Below are positions 8,950-17,347 of a stretch of 64,000 nucleotides of DNA, one piece after another. The notes under the pieces are model-generated. The model worked only from the letters and a program-made list of their open reading frames with translations. It ran no database searches and had not been told where the DNA came from. The position numbers were made by a program, and so were the translations under genes. This stretch comes from CAZGRP01 sp964527995 (GTDB lineage Bacteria > Zhuqueibacterota > Zhuqueibacteria > Oceanimicrobiales > CAZGRP01): contig CAZGRP010000020.1 of NCBI GenBank assembly GCA_964527995.1, positions 3,896 to 67,895 on the forward strand. Reading direction: 5' to 3'. How positions within the stretch are numbered: the first letter of the stretch is position 1; each line of letters begins with the position of its first letter.

Positions 8950-9546
8950 ATGATAGAAGACGAGCAGCGCCTTGTCGAACTCGCGCGAAGCGGCCAGTTG
9001 GCGGCGTTCCGGACGCTGGTCGAACGCTACAAGAAGAGGGTCTATGGCCTTGCTCTAGACCTGACAGGAAATCACCATGACGCCGAAGATCTGTCTCAAG
9101 AGGTGTTTATCAAGGCCTATCGATCTCTGGGAGCTTTTCGCGGGGACGCGAAGCTGGGTTCGTGGCTGTATCGCATCACGGTCAACATGGCGATCAACAA
9201 GCGGCGAAGGAGAGCGTTCGCGGCGCTGATCTTCAGGGATGACCTCGACCGCCCCACCGCCGGTCAGGATCTGTCTGCTTCAGGAGACGCTGGCGGGGAT
9301 CCGGAGCGCAGCGCCGAGTCGGGTCTGATCCAACTCCATGTCGAACGCGCCTTGCGCCGCTTGCCGCCGAGGCAGCGGGCCGTATTCGTGTTGCGTCATT
9401 ACCACGACCTGCCTCTCAAAGAGGTTGCCAGCGTCCTCAGCGTCTCCGAGGGTACGGTGAAGAGTCTGTTGTTTCGCGCTATTCGAAGGCTACGAAAAGA
9501 GCTGTCTTTCTACCGCCAAGATCTCGGGTTGGAGGAGTCGAAATGA
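8950..9546 (+). CDS. ECF-family RNA polymerase sigma factor
   Basis: 198 residues. Region 2 (about 20-90) contains the DAEDLSQEVFIKAY segment typical of sigma-70 region 2.2-2.4. Region 4 (about 135-190) contains a helix-turn-helix beginning LPPRQRAVFVLRHYHDL. Regions 1 and 3 are absent, as in ECF sigma factors. The start has AAAGGG 6 bases upstream. It overlaps the anti-sigma gene by 4 bases (ATGA), so the two are translationally coupled. The operon continues into three HEAT-repeat genes, probable parts of the regulon. Confidence 0.92.
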   Translation: MIEDEQRLVELARSGQLAAFRTLVERYKKRVYGLALDLTGNHHDAEDLSQEVFIKAYRSLGAFRGDAKLGSWLYRITVNMAINKRRRRAFAALIFRDDLDRPTAGQDLSASGDAGGDPERSAESGLIQLHVERALRRLPPRQRAVFVLRHYHDLPLKEVASVLSVSEGTVKSLLFRAIRRLRKELSFYRQDLGLEESK

Positions 9547-10382
9547 GTGGCTGCCGGGAATGTCACGGGCTTTTTGTCGGAGCTCTTTACGGTGAACTCA
9601 GCGATGACCAGAAGAGGCGCTTTGAAGATCACTTGCACAGTTGCAGGGAGTGCAGCCGTGCCTTTGCTGAGTATCAATCCGTGCTCGGCATCATGGGCCA
9701 GCGCCGGCGCGATATGCCAGATGAAGCTTTCTGGGAAAGCTTCTGGCCGCGGCTTGCCGCTCGCCTGAAACACACGGCGCCTGTGGCGGAGCCGCTACGG
9801 CAACGCTGGCGGCACTGGTTGCGGCACGTCCAGCCCATGCCTGCCTGGAGCCTGCGTCTGGCCGCCGCGGTGGCTCTGGTTGGTCTGGGGCTGCTGCTGG
9901 GCAGAGTGTACTTCGGAGCACCTCCGTCAACGACCTCTGAGTGGACCAGAAAGGGTTCTGCCAGTAGGACAGAGGCCCAGCCTGCCAGTGCTGTGGAGCT
10001 GCGGGCGCAGCGCTACATCGAGCGCTCGAAAGTGCTTCTCCTGGGTCTGGTGAATTTTGATCCCAAGACGGAGGATCCGGCCGTTCTCGACCTGAGGCGG
10101 CAGCAGCAGGTCTCACGTGTGCTCGTGCGGGAGGCGGCTGTCCTCAAGAGCGAGCTGAGCGGTCCAGACCAGCAGCGACTGCGGCGGCTTGTCGAGGATC
10201 TCGAGGTGATTTTGCTCCAGATTGCCGGTATGGAAAGCAGGTACGACCTTCCGGCGATCGACCTGGTGAAGAGCGGCGTGGACCGGCGGGCGATTCTGCT
10301 CAAAATCAACCTGGAAGAAATGCAACGGATGGGTTCGCAGGACAGCACCAGGCGACGACCTGCAAGCAAGCCGAATATTTAA
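9543..10382 (+). CDS. Zinc-finger anti-sigma factor
   Basis: 279 residues. The N-terminal zf-HC2/ZAS domain shows Cys4 and Cys7 and a His-x3-Cys-x2-Cys motif at about residues 31-38 (HLHSCREC). One transmembrane helix lies at about 103-122. The periplasmic part is a helical segment of about 150 residues with no recognised fold, rich in Leu, Arg and Gln, which may be coiled coil. Such proteins hold the cognate ECF sigma at the membrane until a redox or envelope signal releases it. Coupling with the sigma gene by an ATGA overlap supports partnership. Confidence 0.88.
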   Translation: MSGCRECHGLFVGALYGELSDDQKRRFEDHLHSCRECSRAFAEYQSVLGIMGQRRRDMPDEAFWESFWPRLAARLKHTAPVAEPLRQRWRHWLRHVQPMPAWSLRLAAAVALVGLGLLLGRVYFGAPPSTTSEWTRKGSASRTEAQPASAVELRAQRYIERSKVLLLGLVNFDPKTEDPAVLDLRRQQQVSRVLVREAAVLKSELSGPDQQRLRRLVEDLEVILLQIAGMESRYDLPAIDLVKSGVDRRAILLKINLEEMQRMGSQDSTRRRPASKPNI

Positions 10383-10397
10383 TTGGGAGTATCGATC

Positions 10398-11993
10398 ATG
10401 AGGCGAAGGTTCGTGGTTGACGCCATCCTCGCTGTTGTTCCGTTCCTTTGGCTGGCCGCCGGCACCACCTGGGCCACCCCGCCGACGCGGGTGGAGACAC
10501 AAGACAAGGCGGCTGTCGCCTATCAGCAGGCGTACAACCTTGTCCTCGACGAGAAGTGGGATGAGGCTCGCAAGGCCTTCGAGGAGTTCATCAAGCAATT
10601 CCCCAAGAGCCCATATGTCGACGATGCGCGCTTCTGGCGCTGCTACTCCATGGAAAAGCTCGGCGTCTCGCTCGAGCAGGTCTTCGACTGTTATCAGGCG
10701 TTCGTGAAGAGCTACCCTCGAAGCAAGTATGCCGACGATGCCAAAGCCAACCTCATACGGATCGGCCAGCGGCTCGGGAAAGCCGGCAAGCCCGAGTATG
10801 AGGCCTTGGTGTCCTCTATGCAGCGAAGCGAGAACGATGAGATCCTACTTGCCGCACTCTACGCACTGCAAAACGTCGGTGATGAACGTGCTCTCAAGGC
10901 GATTGAGGACCTCTACGATCGGTCCTCGAGCAGTAAGTTGCGGCGGAAGATCGCCTACGTGCTGGGAAACTTCGACTCTCCGAAAGTCGTGGCCAAGCTG
11001 GCCGAAATCGCCCTCAAAGATCCCGATGGCGGCGTGCAGAGGTCGGCGGTCTATGCTCTGGCCAACCACCGCGACAAGGAAGCGATCCAGGCGCTGAAGA
11101 GGGTCGTGCAGTCCAAAGCCGATGCTTCGGTGCGCAAGGCCGCCCTCTACGCCCTGGGCAATGTCGGTGATCCCGACTTGATTCCGTTTCTCAGCGAGAT
11201 TGCTCGTACTTCTACAGATGCTGCTCTGGCCAGGGCAGCGACCTATTCTCTGGGCAACATGAGCGGCAAAGAAGTCTCTGCGGCGCTTCGGCTGGTGCTC
11301 AAACAGGCGAGGCTGGCTGCGGTGCGCAAAGCTGCCCTCTACTCCCTTGCCAATCGCCAGGACGCCACGGCGTTGTCGGTATTGAGGTCCGTCGCCTTGA
11401 ACGATCCGGATTCTGACCTGCGTCGAGCCGCGGTCTACGCCATTGCCAATATCGAAGGCGATCAGTCGGTCAAGGTTTTGCAGGAGGTCCTCAAGACCAG
11501 CAAGGACCCGAAGGCACAGGAAGCGGCCCTGTACGCCATTGGCAATCATGGTGGGCCCGATGCCAAGAAGATTCTTCTAGAAAGCGCGCTGGGCAGCCTG
11601 AATCCGCGGGTGGCGAAAGCCGCAGTCTACGCCCTCAGCAACCTGCTGCGATCAGGCGAGACCGATGTGCTGCTGCAGGTGCTGTCCAAAGCTCGCTTCC
11701 CGGAGGTGAGAAAGGCCGCCCTCTATGCCATCGGCAATGAGGGCGGAGAGGAGGCGGTGGCGGCCCTGTCCCAAGTGCTGCGTACCGAAAAGGAGCCGGA
11801 TCTGCGTCTCGCGGCTGTTCATGCCCTGGGCAACATCGGCACCGATGCAGCCGTGCCGGCACTTCTGGAGGCCGTCAGGAAGGACCCCTACGTCAGGGTG
11901 CGCACCGCCGCCGTGCAGGCTTTGGGGCAGATCGGAACCCCCAAAGCACAGGAGGCGTTGATGCAGGTTCTTGAAGGGAAGGGGAACCAGTAA
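10398..11993 (+). CDS. Exported TPR/HEAT-repeat protein 1
   Basis: 531 residues with a signal peptide (about 1-25). Residues 30-120 look like a TPR/BamD-like segment (AYQQAYNLVLDEKWDEARKAFEEF). From about 130 to the end there are roughly 13 HEAT/PBS-lyase repeats of 31-37 residues with the core A-x-Y-A-L-G-N-x-G-D. The ATG at 10398 follows GGGAG by 8 bases; an upstream TTG is open but poorly placed. It begins 15 bases after the anti-sigma gene. HEAT solenoids bind proteins, so a periplasmic scaffold or sensor linked to the sigma pathway is plausible. No enzyme domain is present. Confidence 0.8.
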   Translation: MRRRFVVDAILAVVPFLWLAAGTTWATPPTRVETQDKAAVAYQQAYNLVLDEKWDEARKAFEEFIKQFPKSPYVDDARFWRCYSMEKLGVSLEQVFDCYQAFVKSYPRSKYADDAKANLIRIGQRLGKAGKPEYEALVSSMQRSENDEILLAALYALQNVGDERALKAIEDLYDRSSSSKLRRKIAYVLGNFDSPKVVAKLAEIALKDPDGGVQRSAVYALANHRDKEAIQALKRVVQSKADASVRKAALYALGNVGDPDLIPFLSEIARTSTDAALARAATYSLGNMSGKEVSAALRLVLKQARLAAVRKAALYSLANRQDATALSVLRSVALNDPDSDLRRAAVYAIANIEGDQSVKVLQEVLKTSKDPKAQEAALYAIGNHGGPDAKKILLESALGSLNPRVAKAAVYALSNLLRSGETDVLLQVLSKARFPEVRKAALYAIGNEGGEEAVAALSQVLRTEKEPDLRLAAVHALGNIGTDAAVPALLEAVRKDPYVRVRTAAVQALGQIGTPKAQEALMQVLEGKGNQ

Positions 11994-12063
11994 GGGGTGG
12001 GGCGGATCGTGTGTTGGACGTGCGGGTCCATCTGGGTGAGTCGCTCAACAGTAGGAGTTCACA

Positions 12064-13215
12064 ATGCGTGTTGCCAAGGGGCTGAGTTTCGTTGCGATGC
12101 TCCTGCTTTTCCTGGAAGGAGCTGCCATGCCGTTGAATGCCCAAACGGTCATTCATCACCCCCGACCGAACGAGCCATTGCGGCAGCGTTGGGACTGGGC
12201 CTTGCAGCAGCCGGCACAGCTCGGCTGGCGCGACGGTTTCTGGGTCGGCTACGCCATCCAGCGGTGGATGGAGGAAAATTCCTACGTCGGCAGCTTTCGA
12301 TGGCCGCCACGCGGTGAGGACGTTCCACTGGCGGCGGTCATTGATCCGTCGATGGTGGGCGAGGGGCGACCGGAAGCATCCGAAGAGGACATGGTGCGCC
12401 GCGCTGCTGAAAAAGCGTTGCGGAACCTCAGGGAGCACCAGCAGCCCGCAGGCCTGGTGCTGAAAAAAGTCGCCCTTCTTTTCAGGTTTGACGCCGGCGA
12501 CAAAAACCTCCGCGAGATCAAGGTCAGCAATGTCTCCATGCATGTGGATCTGGCCGGGTTGCCGCTGCTCTGGCTTGGAGAGGCCGGCGACTCGCAGAGC
12601 GTCGGGCTGTTGGCAGAGCTTTATGACGATGCAAGGCAGGCGGAGGTGCGGGAGGGATTGATCTTCGCGATCGGCGTGCATGAGAGCGACGCGGCCGTGG
12701 TACCTTTTCTGGGCCGTGTCTTGGCCTCGCAAGCCGGTGACTCGGTTCGTGAGAAAGCCGCCTTTTCGCTGGGAGAGCATGGCGGCAAAGGGGCACTGGA
12801 GCTATTGCGCACCACAGCCCAATCAGATCGCTCCGAGGGCGTGCGCGAGAAGGCCGTGTTCGCGATCAGCATGATCGGTTCAGAAGCTGCAGTGGACGTC
12901 CTCATCGATCTGGCTCGAAAAGGTTCGACCGAAGAGGTGCGCCGGAAGGCGATCTTCTGGCTCGGACAAAAGGCATCGGAGAAGGCCGCTGCTTCGCTTG
13001 AACGTGTCCTCTTCGACAGCGAGACGACAAAGGTGCAGGAGCAGGCCGTGTTTGCGCTGGCGCAGATGCCAGACCATCGCGGCATTCCTGCTCTGATTCG
13101 CGTCGCCAGAAGCCACCCCAACCCGAGAGTGCGGAAGAAGGCGATTTTCTGGCTCGGCCAGAGCCGCGATCCCCGAGCGCTGCAGGCGCTGGTGGATATC
13201 GTTCGCGGGAAATGA
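12064..13215 (+). CDS. Exported HEAT-repeat protein 2
   Basis: 383 residues with a signal peptide (about 1-25). A unique N-terminal part (30-150) contains a segment GFWVGYAIQRWMEENSYVGSF of unknown fold. About seven HEAT repeats follow (about 165-380) with the core V-R-x-K-A-x-F-x-L-G-x-x. The ATG is preceded by TAGGAG. It lies 70 bases after HEAT protein 1 in the same orientation. Function is unknown; its placement suggests that it acts with the two other HEAT proteins. Confidence 0.75.
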   Translation: MRVAKGLSFVAMLLLFLEGAAMPLNAQTVIHHPRPNEPLRQRWDWALQQPAQLGWRDGFWVGYAIQRWMEENSYVGSFRWPPRGEDVPLAAVIDPSMVGEGRPEASEEDMVRRAAEKALRNLREHQQPAGLVLKKVALLFRFDAGDKNLREIKVSNVSMHVDLAGLPLLWLGEAGDSQSVGLLAELYDDARQAEVREGLIFAIGVHESDAAVVPFLGRVLASQAGDSVREKAAFSLGEHGGKGALELLRTTAQSDRSEGVREKAVFAISMIGSEAAVDVLIDLARKGSTEEVRRKAIFWLGQKASEKAAASLERVLFDSETTKVQEQAVFALAQMPDHRGIPALIRVARSHPNPRVRKKAIFWLGQSRDPRALQALVDIVRGK

Positions 13216-13263
13216 CCGCCACGTTGCCGGATTTGCGAACCCGCAGAGAGGAGGATTTTCGAG

Positions 13264-13893
13264 ATGAGACATGTGACTGTCATGATCGTCGTTCTCATTC
13301 TCTCATACCTTGCGGCCTGGCCGGTGCAAGCGCAGCACAAGTCTGACGCTCCGAGGTCGGTTGCTGTGGACACCCTGTTCGACTCCTTGCCGGTGCTCGA
13401 AGGGCTTGATCTCTCAGGACTCAAATTCGCTCTCGAAAGGCTGGGGTTTTCGATGCAGGCTCTTCGCGGCAACCTGTCTCTCCTGGGAGAGGTTACAATC
13501 CCGCCAATCGAGATCCCTGAGATTCAAATCCCACCCATTCAACTCCCGGATTTGGGCGCAAACCTGAATATGCTGGCCTCCAACCCTTTTGGTGACTTGG
13601 ACGAAGAAGACCGGCTTCGGCTCGAAGCTCTGCGAGCGATCGCCAACAGAAGCACGGGCGACGCGGTTCCTCTCTTGCAGCGCGTCCTGAGGGAGGAGAG
13701 ATCTCCAGCCCTGCGGTACGAAGCTGTGCGCCTGCTCGGGCGCTTTGGCAGCGACAAGCGTGTCGTCCCCATACTCGGAGAGGTTGCCAGGAAGGACAAG
13801 AACATTGAGGTCAGAAAGGAAGCCATCTACCTCCTTGGCAAGAGTGGCGATCCGCGTGCGGTTTCGATCCTCGAGGAGATGGTGCGACAGTGA
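13264..13893 (+). CDS. Exported HEAT-repeat protein 3
   Basis: 209 residues with a signal peptide (about 1-22). The middle (75-100) is a Pro/Ile-rich linker with repeated IPPIEIPEIQIPPIQLP-like character. The C-terminal 100 residues are three HEAT repeats. The ATG is preceded by GAGAGGAGG. This is the third of three tandem exported HEAT proteins behind the ECF sigma/anti-sigma pair; the spacing of 48 bases supports one transcript. Confidence 0.72.
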   Translation: MRHVTVMIVVLILSYLAAWPVQAQHKSDAPRSVAVDTLFDSLPVLEGLDLSGLKFALERLGFSMQALRGNLSLLGEVTIPPIEIPEIQIPPIQLPDLGANLNMLASNPFGDLDEEDRLRLEALRAIANRSTGDAVPLLQRVLREERSPALRYEAVRLLGRFGSDKRVVPILGEVARKDKNIEVRKEAIYLLGKSGDPRAVSILEEMVRQ

Positions 13894-13904
13894 GACAGGC
13901 GCCG

Positions 13905-13955
13905 GGGCCTGGAGACTAGAAAGTGGGAATTGGGAACCGGGGGTATGAAAGCAAC
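13905..13955. repeat. Sentence-like intergenic repeat, copy 2
   Basis: A short noncoding stretch containing GTGGGAATTGGGAACCGGGGG just after the third HEAT gene. The GGGAATTGGG word recurs in either orientation at the other copies of this repeat family. Confidence 0.45.
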
Positions 13956-14192
13956 AAAAGCGACAACCACATACCTGCAGGTCTGTACGCATGAACACGG
14001 GAGATCAGCAGAGGCGGGGGAGCAGGCCGCTTCAGCTCTCCCTGGTGTCCCGTGATCCTCCCGATGAGTCCGCAGGAATTCCGCTCGCTGATCGCATTGC
14101 GACTGCGAGGCAACCTTCACGCCTGCTTTCCCGTATTCAAAGACAAAAAGATTCTCGCATGCAGAGATTCACATTTTCTGTGGAGCACAGAT

Positions 14193-14972
14193 ATGCTGAT
14201 GAACCGTTGTGGAAAGAGCTTTAACCCCTTCGGCGTGGAGCTCGGAAAGATCGCGGACACAGCCGAGAGCAAGGCCTTTTGGCGTGCGGCAGTCCCTGAG
14301 AAGCCGCAGGTAGAGGGCACCCCCGCGTTCTTGAGAATGAAACGATCTTACCGTCGTATGCTCGAGGCGGCCACGCTGGTGTCCCTCGGTGTGATGCTCG
14401 TTGCGTTTCAGGTGATGCGCGGCATCTCCCTGAGAGACCTGGAAGCGAAAGTGGTGGACGTCAAGGTCGAAGTCATGGACATCCCGGTGACCGAACAGCT
14501 CCATCGTCCGCCGCCGCCGCCACGACCATTGGTGCCGATTCCGACCGAAGATGAAAGCGTGCCTGAAGACGCCACCATCGCTTCCACAAATCTGGACCTC
14601 TCAGATCTGCCCACTCCGCCACCGCCCCCCGCGCCTGTCGATGAAACAGCCTACACCTTCGTACCTTATGACTCACCGCCCACGCCCGTCGGTGGCTGGG
14701 CGGAAATCTACAAGTATGTCGTCTACCCGGAGCTGGCCATTCGCGCCGGTATCGAGGGGATCGTCTTTATCAAGGCCCTGGTCAACGAGAAGGGGATCGT
14801 AGAGGATGCCGCAGTGATGAAGAGTTCCGGGGCCAACGTCGGTTTCGAGGAAGCGGCTCTTCAAGCGGCGCGCAAAATCAGGTGGAAACCCGCGCTCCAG
14901 CGGGAGCATCCGATCAAAGTATGGATCGGTTTTCCGGTGAAGTTCAAATTGAGCGACGATATACGCGGCTAG
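14193..14972 (+). CDS. TonB-family energy transducer
   Basis: 259 residues from the ATG at 14193, which has GGAG 8 bases upstream; the frame is open further upstream to an ATG at 14052. The single transmembrane helix is at about 57-76. A Pro-rich periplasmic linker has two poly-Pro clusters (near 110 and 145). The TonB C-terminal domain is at about 160-255. Its domain resembles both TonB_C domains of the M56 protein near 2 kb, including the YDxPPxPxGG entry and the I-R-W-K-P-A motif. A partner ExbBD is not in the window. It ends 57 bases before a terminator. Confidence 0.82.
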   Translation: MLMNRCGKSFNPFGVELGKIADTAESKAFWRAAVPEKPQVEGTPAFLRMKRSYRRMLEAATLVSLGVMLVAFQVMRGISLRDLEAKVVDVKVEVMDIPVTEQLHRPPPPPRPLVPIPTEDESVPEDATIASTNLDLSDLPTPPPPPAPVDETAYTFVPYDSPPTPVGGWAEIYKYVVYPELAIRAGIEGIVFIKALVNEKGIVEDAAVMKSSGANVGFEEAALQAARKIRWKPALQREHPIKVWIGFPVKFKLSDDIRG

Positions 14973-15029
14973 CTGGAGAGCCGCCTACACCGCCGTGCAG
15001 GCGGCAACTACAGCTTCGGACCGGCGCTG

Positions 15030-15063
15030 GCCCAGGGCGACCTCGATTGTCCTGGGCTTTTTT
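15030..15063 (+). terminator. Intrinsic terminator after tonB
   Basis: Perfect 7-bp stem GCCCAGG (15030-15036) / CCTGGGC (15051-15057) with a 14-base loop, then six T. A second GCCCAGG at 15066-15072 could compete for the same CCTGGGC strand. Confidence 0.75.
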
Positions 15064-15193
15064 GTGCCCAGGCTCGCCCTCTGCCCGCAAAGGCAGCCAC
15101 TTCAGCAGTGGCTGTTGCAATTCTCATCCGGACGATGCAAATTGATCCATGCTCTTTCACCCAACGCCTTTCACCAGCAAAGAGGGCGCAACC

Positions 15194-16351
15194 ATGGAGA
15201 TTCATGTCGATCACGACTATGTCGCCAATACCCTGGCTGACCTGGTCCGCATCAATTCGGTCAATCCGTCTCTGGTGGCCGGCGCTCCCGGAGAAGCCGA
15301 GATTGCTACTTATGTGGCGGAATCTCTGCGCCGGCTGGGACTCTCTGTGACCGTGCATGAGCCGGAACCAGGGCGCGTCAGCACCGTCGGCCTACTTGAA
15401 GGAAACGCCACTGGGCGGTCACTCATGTTGAACGCACACGTCGATACGGTCGGTATTGAGGGGATGGCTGATCCTTTTTCGGCGGAGATCCGCGACGGCA
15501 GGCTGTTCGGACGCGGGGCATACGACATGAAGGGAAGCCTGGCAGCCTGCATGGGCGCGGTCAAGGCACTCGTGGACGCGAGAGTGTCGATGCCTGGCGA
15601 TCTGCTGGTCGCTGCCGTGGCCGATGAGGAGTACGCCAGCATCGGCACGCAGGAGGTTCTCAAGCATTACCGGACCGACGGTGCGATTGTCACTGAGCCC
15701 ACCGGCCTGGCGCTGTGTCTGGCGCACAAGGGCTTTGTTTGGGCAGAGGTGGAAACCATTGGCCAGGCCGCCCACGGCAGCCGCTTCGACCTGGGGGTTG
15801 ACGCCATCATGCGAATGGGGCGTTTTCTCGCCAGGCTTGATACGCTGGAGCGGGACTTGCGGGCACGCACGGGGCACCCGCTGCTGGGGCCACCGTCGCT
15901 GCACGCCGCGATGATCGAGGGTGGTGCGGGGCTGAGCACTTACGCCGACCGCTGCTCCCTGAAAATCGAGCGCCGCACCATCCCCGGCGAAACCGAGGTG
16001 CAAGTTGCGGCCGAATTACAGCGGATCATCGACGAGCTGGCTGAGCTGGATTCGAGCTTCAAGGCCAGACTCTCCGTACTTTTCGTGCGCGACCCGTTCG
16101 AGGTTTCTGCAGATGCGCCGATCGTGCAAACGCTCGAAGCAGCCGTCAGACAGGTCATGGGCAGAGTGCCGGCTCGCGTCGGCGAGAACCCATGGATGGA
16201 CTCGGCGCTACTCTCCGCTGCTGGTGTTGAGACCGTGGTCATAGGGCCGGCGGGAGGAGGCGCCCATAGTCATGAGGAATGGGTCGACCTGAAGTCGGTG
16301 GTCAACCTGGCCCAAATCTTGGCTCTGGCGGCCTGCGAATACTGCCGGTGA
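15194..16351 (+). CDS. M20 family peptidase/deacylase (ArgE/DapE type)
   Basis: 385 residues. Visible co-catalytic zinc motifs are NAHVDTVG near residue 80, GRGAYDMKG near 110, and DEEYASIG near 145, with the dimerisation domain in the middle and a C-terminal His near HSHEEWV. The family removes acyl groups from amino acids or cleaves small peptides, so acetylornithine or succinyl-diaminopimelate deacylation is possible, but specificity cannot be assigned. The ATG at 15194 has GAGGG upstream and is preferred to an ATG at 15149. No amino-acid biosynthesis genes are adjacent. Confidence 0.82.
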   Translation: MEIHVDHDYVANTLADLVRINSVNPSLVAGAPGEAEIATYVAESLRRLGLSVTVHEPEPGRVSTVGLLEGNATGRSLMLNAHVDTVGIEGMADPFSAEIRDGRLFGRGAYDMKGSLAACMGAVKALVDARVSMPGDLLVAAVADEEYASIGTQEVLKHYRTDGAIVTEPTGLALCLAHKGFVWAEVETIGQAAHGSRFDLGVDAIMRMGRFLARLDTLERDLRARTGHPLLGPPSLHAAMIEGGAGLSTYADRCSLKIERRTIPGETEVQVAAELQRIIDELAELDSSFKARLSVLFVRDPFEVSADAPIVQTLEAAVRQVMGRVPARVGENPWMDSALLSAAGVETVVIGPAGGGAHSHEEWVDLKSVVNLAQILALAACEYCR

Positions 16352-16475
16352 GACGACTTGGTCGCAAGCCTGGCGGTATGTGTAGGGGAGGTTCCCGGGG
16401 CTGACATCCGGCGCGATCTCGGTGCGATTCCGCCACAAGGCTTGTCGCGTTTAGTCCCGCTTTTGTACTATGATC

Positions 16476-16504
16476 TTGACAAAGTCGGAATAATGCCATA
16501 TATT
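16476..16504 (+). promoter_or_regulatory. Promoter of the marR gene
   Basis: TTGACA (16476-16481), 17 bases, TATATT (16499-16504). It is 35 bases upstream of the start codon. Confidence 0.75.
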
Positions 16505-16507
16505 TCA

Positions 16508-16526
16508 ATGTTAAATGGTTTGACAT
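16508..16526. promoter_or_regulatory. Probable MarR operator
   Basis: Imperfect 19-bp palindrome ATGTTAAA-TGG-TTTGACAT with one mismatch, placed right after the -10 and over the transcription start. MarR proteins commonly autoregulate through such AT-rich dyads. Confidence 0.55.
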
Positions 16527-16539
16527 AAATCGAAATGCC

Positions 16540-16992
16540 ATGGGGACGCACTACAGAGGCACAGCCGAAGAAGTCACCGCTCTCGACGCCTACATCAAGC
16601 TGGCGCGGGCTGCCGAATCTGTCACCGCCAGGTTGAATCGGCGAACGACTGCCGCAGGGTTGACGGTCAGCCAGTTCGGCGTTCTGGAGGCCTTGTATCA
16701 CCTGGGGCCGATGTGCCAGCGTGATCTGGGCAAGAAGATTCTGCGCAGCAGCGGCAACATCACGATGGTGGTCGACAATCTCGAAAAGCGCGGCCTGGTG
16801 AGAAGAGAAAGGGAGGCCGCCGATCGGCGTTTCGTCACCGTTCATCTGACAGCCAAGGGCCGCCGTCTCATCGAAGAAATCCTTCCGCGGCATGTGCAGG
16901 CGATTGTCGAAGAAATGAGCGTACTCACCCCCGCCGAGCAAGAGGAACTCGGCCGCCTCTGCAAGATGCTTGGATTGCGCGATCGAAGTTGA
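16540..16992 (+). CDS. MarR-family transcriptional regulator
   Basis: 150 residues, the normal MarR length, with the winged helix at about 40-110. The core is QFGVLEALYHLGPMCQRDLGKKI followed by NLEKRGLVRREREAADRRFV, in which the D-R-R wing motif is intact. Family members repress transcription until they bind a phenolic ligand or are oxidised. The neighbour downstream encodes a double-CDGSH iron-sulfur protein, which could be a target. No clear Shine-Dalgarno sequence is present, although the promoter is strong. Confidence 0.88.
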   Translation: MGTHYRGTAEEVTALDAYIKLARAAESVTARLNRRTTAAGLTVSQFGVLEALYHLGPMCQRDLGKKILRSSGNITMVVDNLEKRGLVRREREAADRRFVTVHLTAKGRRLIEEILPRHVQAIVEEMSVLTPAEQEELGRLCKMLGLRDRS

Positions 16993-17083
16993 TCGACGGC
17001 CCGTAGCAAGGCTGCACCGTTGCGGCCGCTACCGCCGGTCATAGTGGAACCCCGGAATCCTTTACAACACAAGGAGGTACCCG

Positions 17084-17320
17084 ATGGCAGAACCGAAAAT
17101 TGCCGAAAAGCGTCCCGCCGTTCTCACCCTCGAGGCGGGGACCTACTACTGGTGTCGCTGCGGGCGCTCGCAGAACCAGCCCTTTTGCGACGGATCGCAT
17201 TCCGGCACCGAGTTTACGCCTTTGGAGTTCACGCTCGACGAAGAGAAGAAGGTGGCTCTTTGCCAGTGCAAATACACTGCGAACCCACCCTACTGCGATG
17301 GGACACATAAGAACCTGTAG
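17084..17320 (+). CDS. Double CDGSH iron-sulfur protein
   Basis: 78 residues with two CDGSH zinc-finger-like motifs: Cys24, Cys26, Cys35 and His39, then Cys60, Cys62, Cys71 and His75. Each should bind one 2Fe-2S cluster with the 3Cys-1His ligation typical of mitoNEET-type proteins. The start has a strong AAGGAGG. It sits between marR and yceI; these soluble proteins are thought to act in electron or cluster transfer, but the exact role is unknown. Confidence 0.9.
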   Translation: MAEPKIAEKRPAVLTLEAGTYYWCRCGRSQNQPFCDGSHSGTEFTPLEFTLDEEKKVALCQCKYTANPPYCDGTHKNL

Positions 17321-17347
17321 TGTTTGGACTAGATGAGGAGGGCCTCA

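Noticed and set aside
15094..15114. Perfect 8-bp hairpin CAGCCACT/AGTGGCTG
   Set aside because: No T-run follows, so it is not a terminator; it is too short to call anything else.
16353..16470. GC-rich folded-looking stretch upstream of marR, considered as a cobalamin or other riboswitch
   Set aside because: No B12-box or other known riboswitch core is present, and it lies upstream of the marR promoter.
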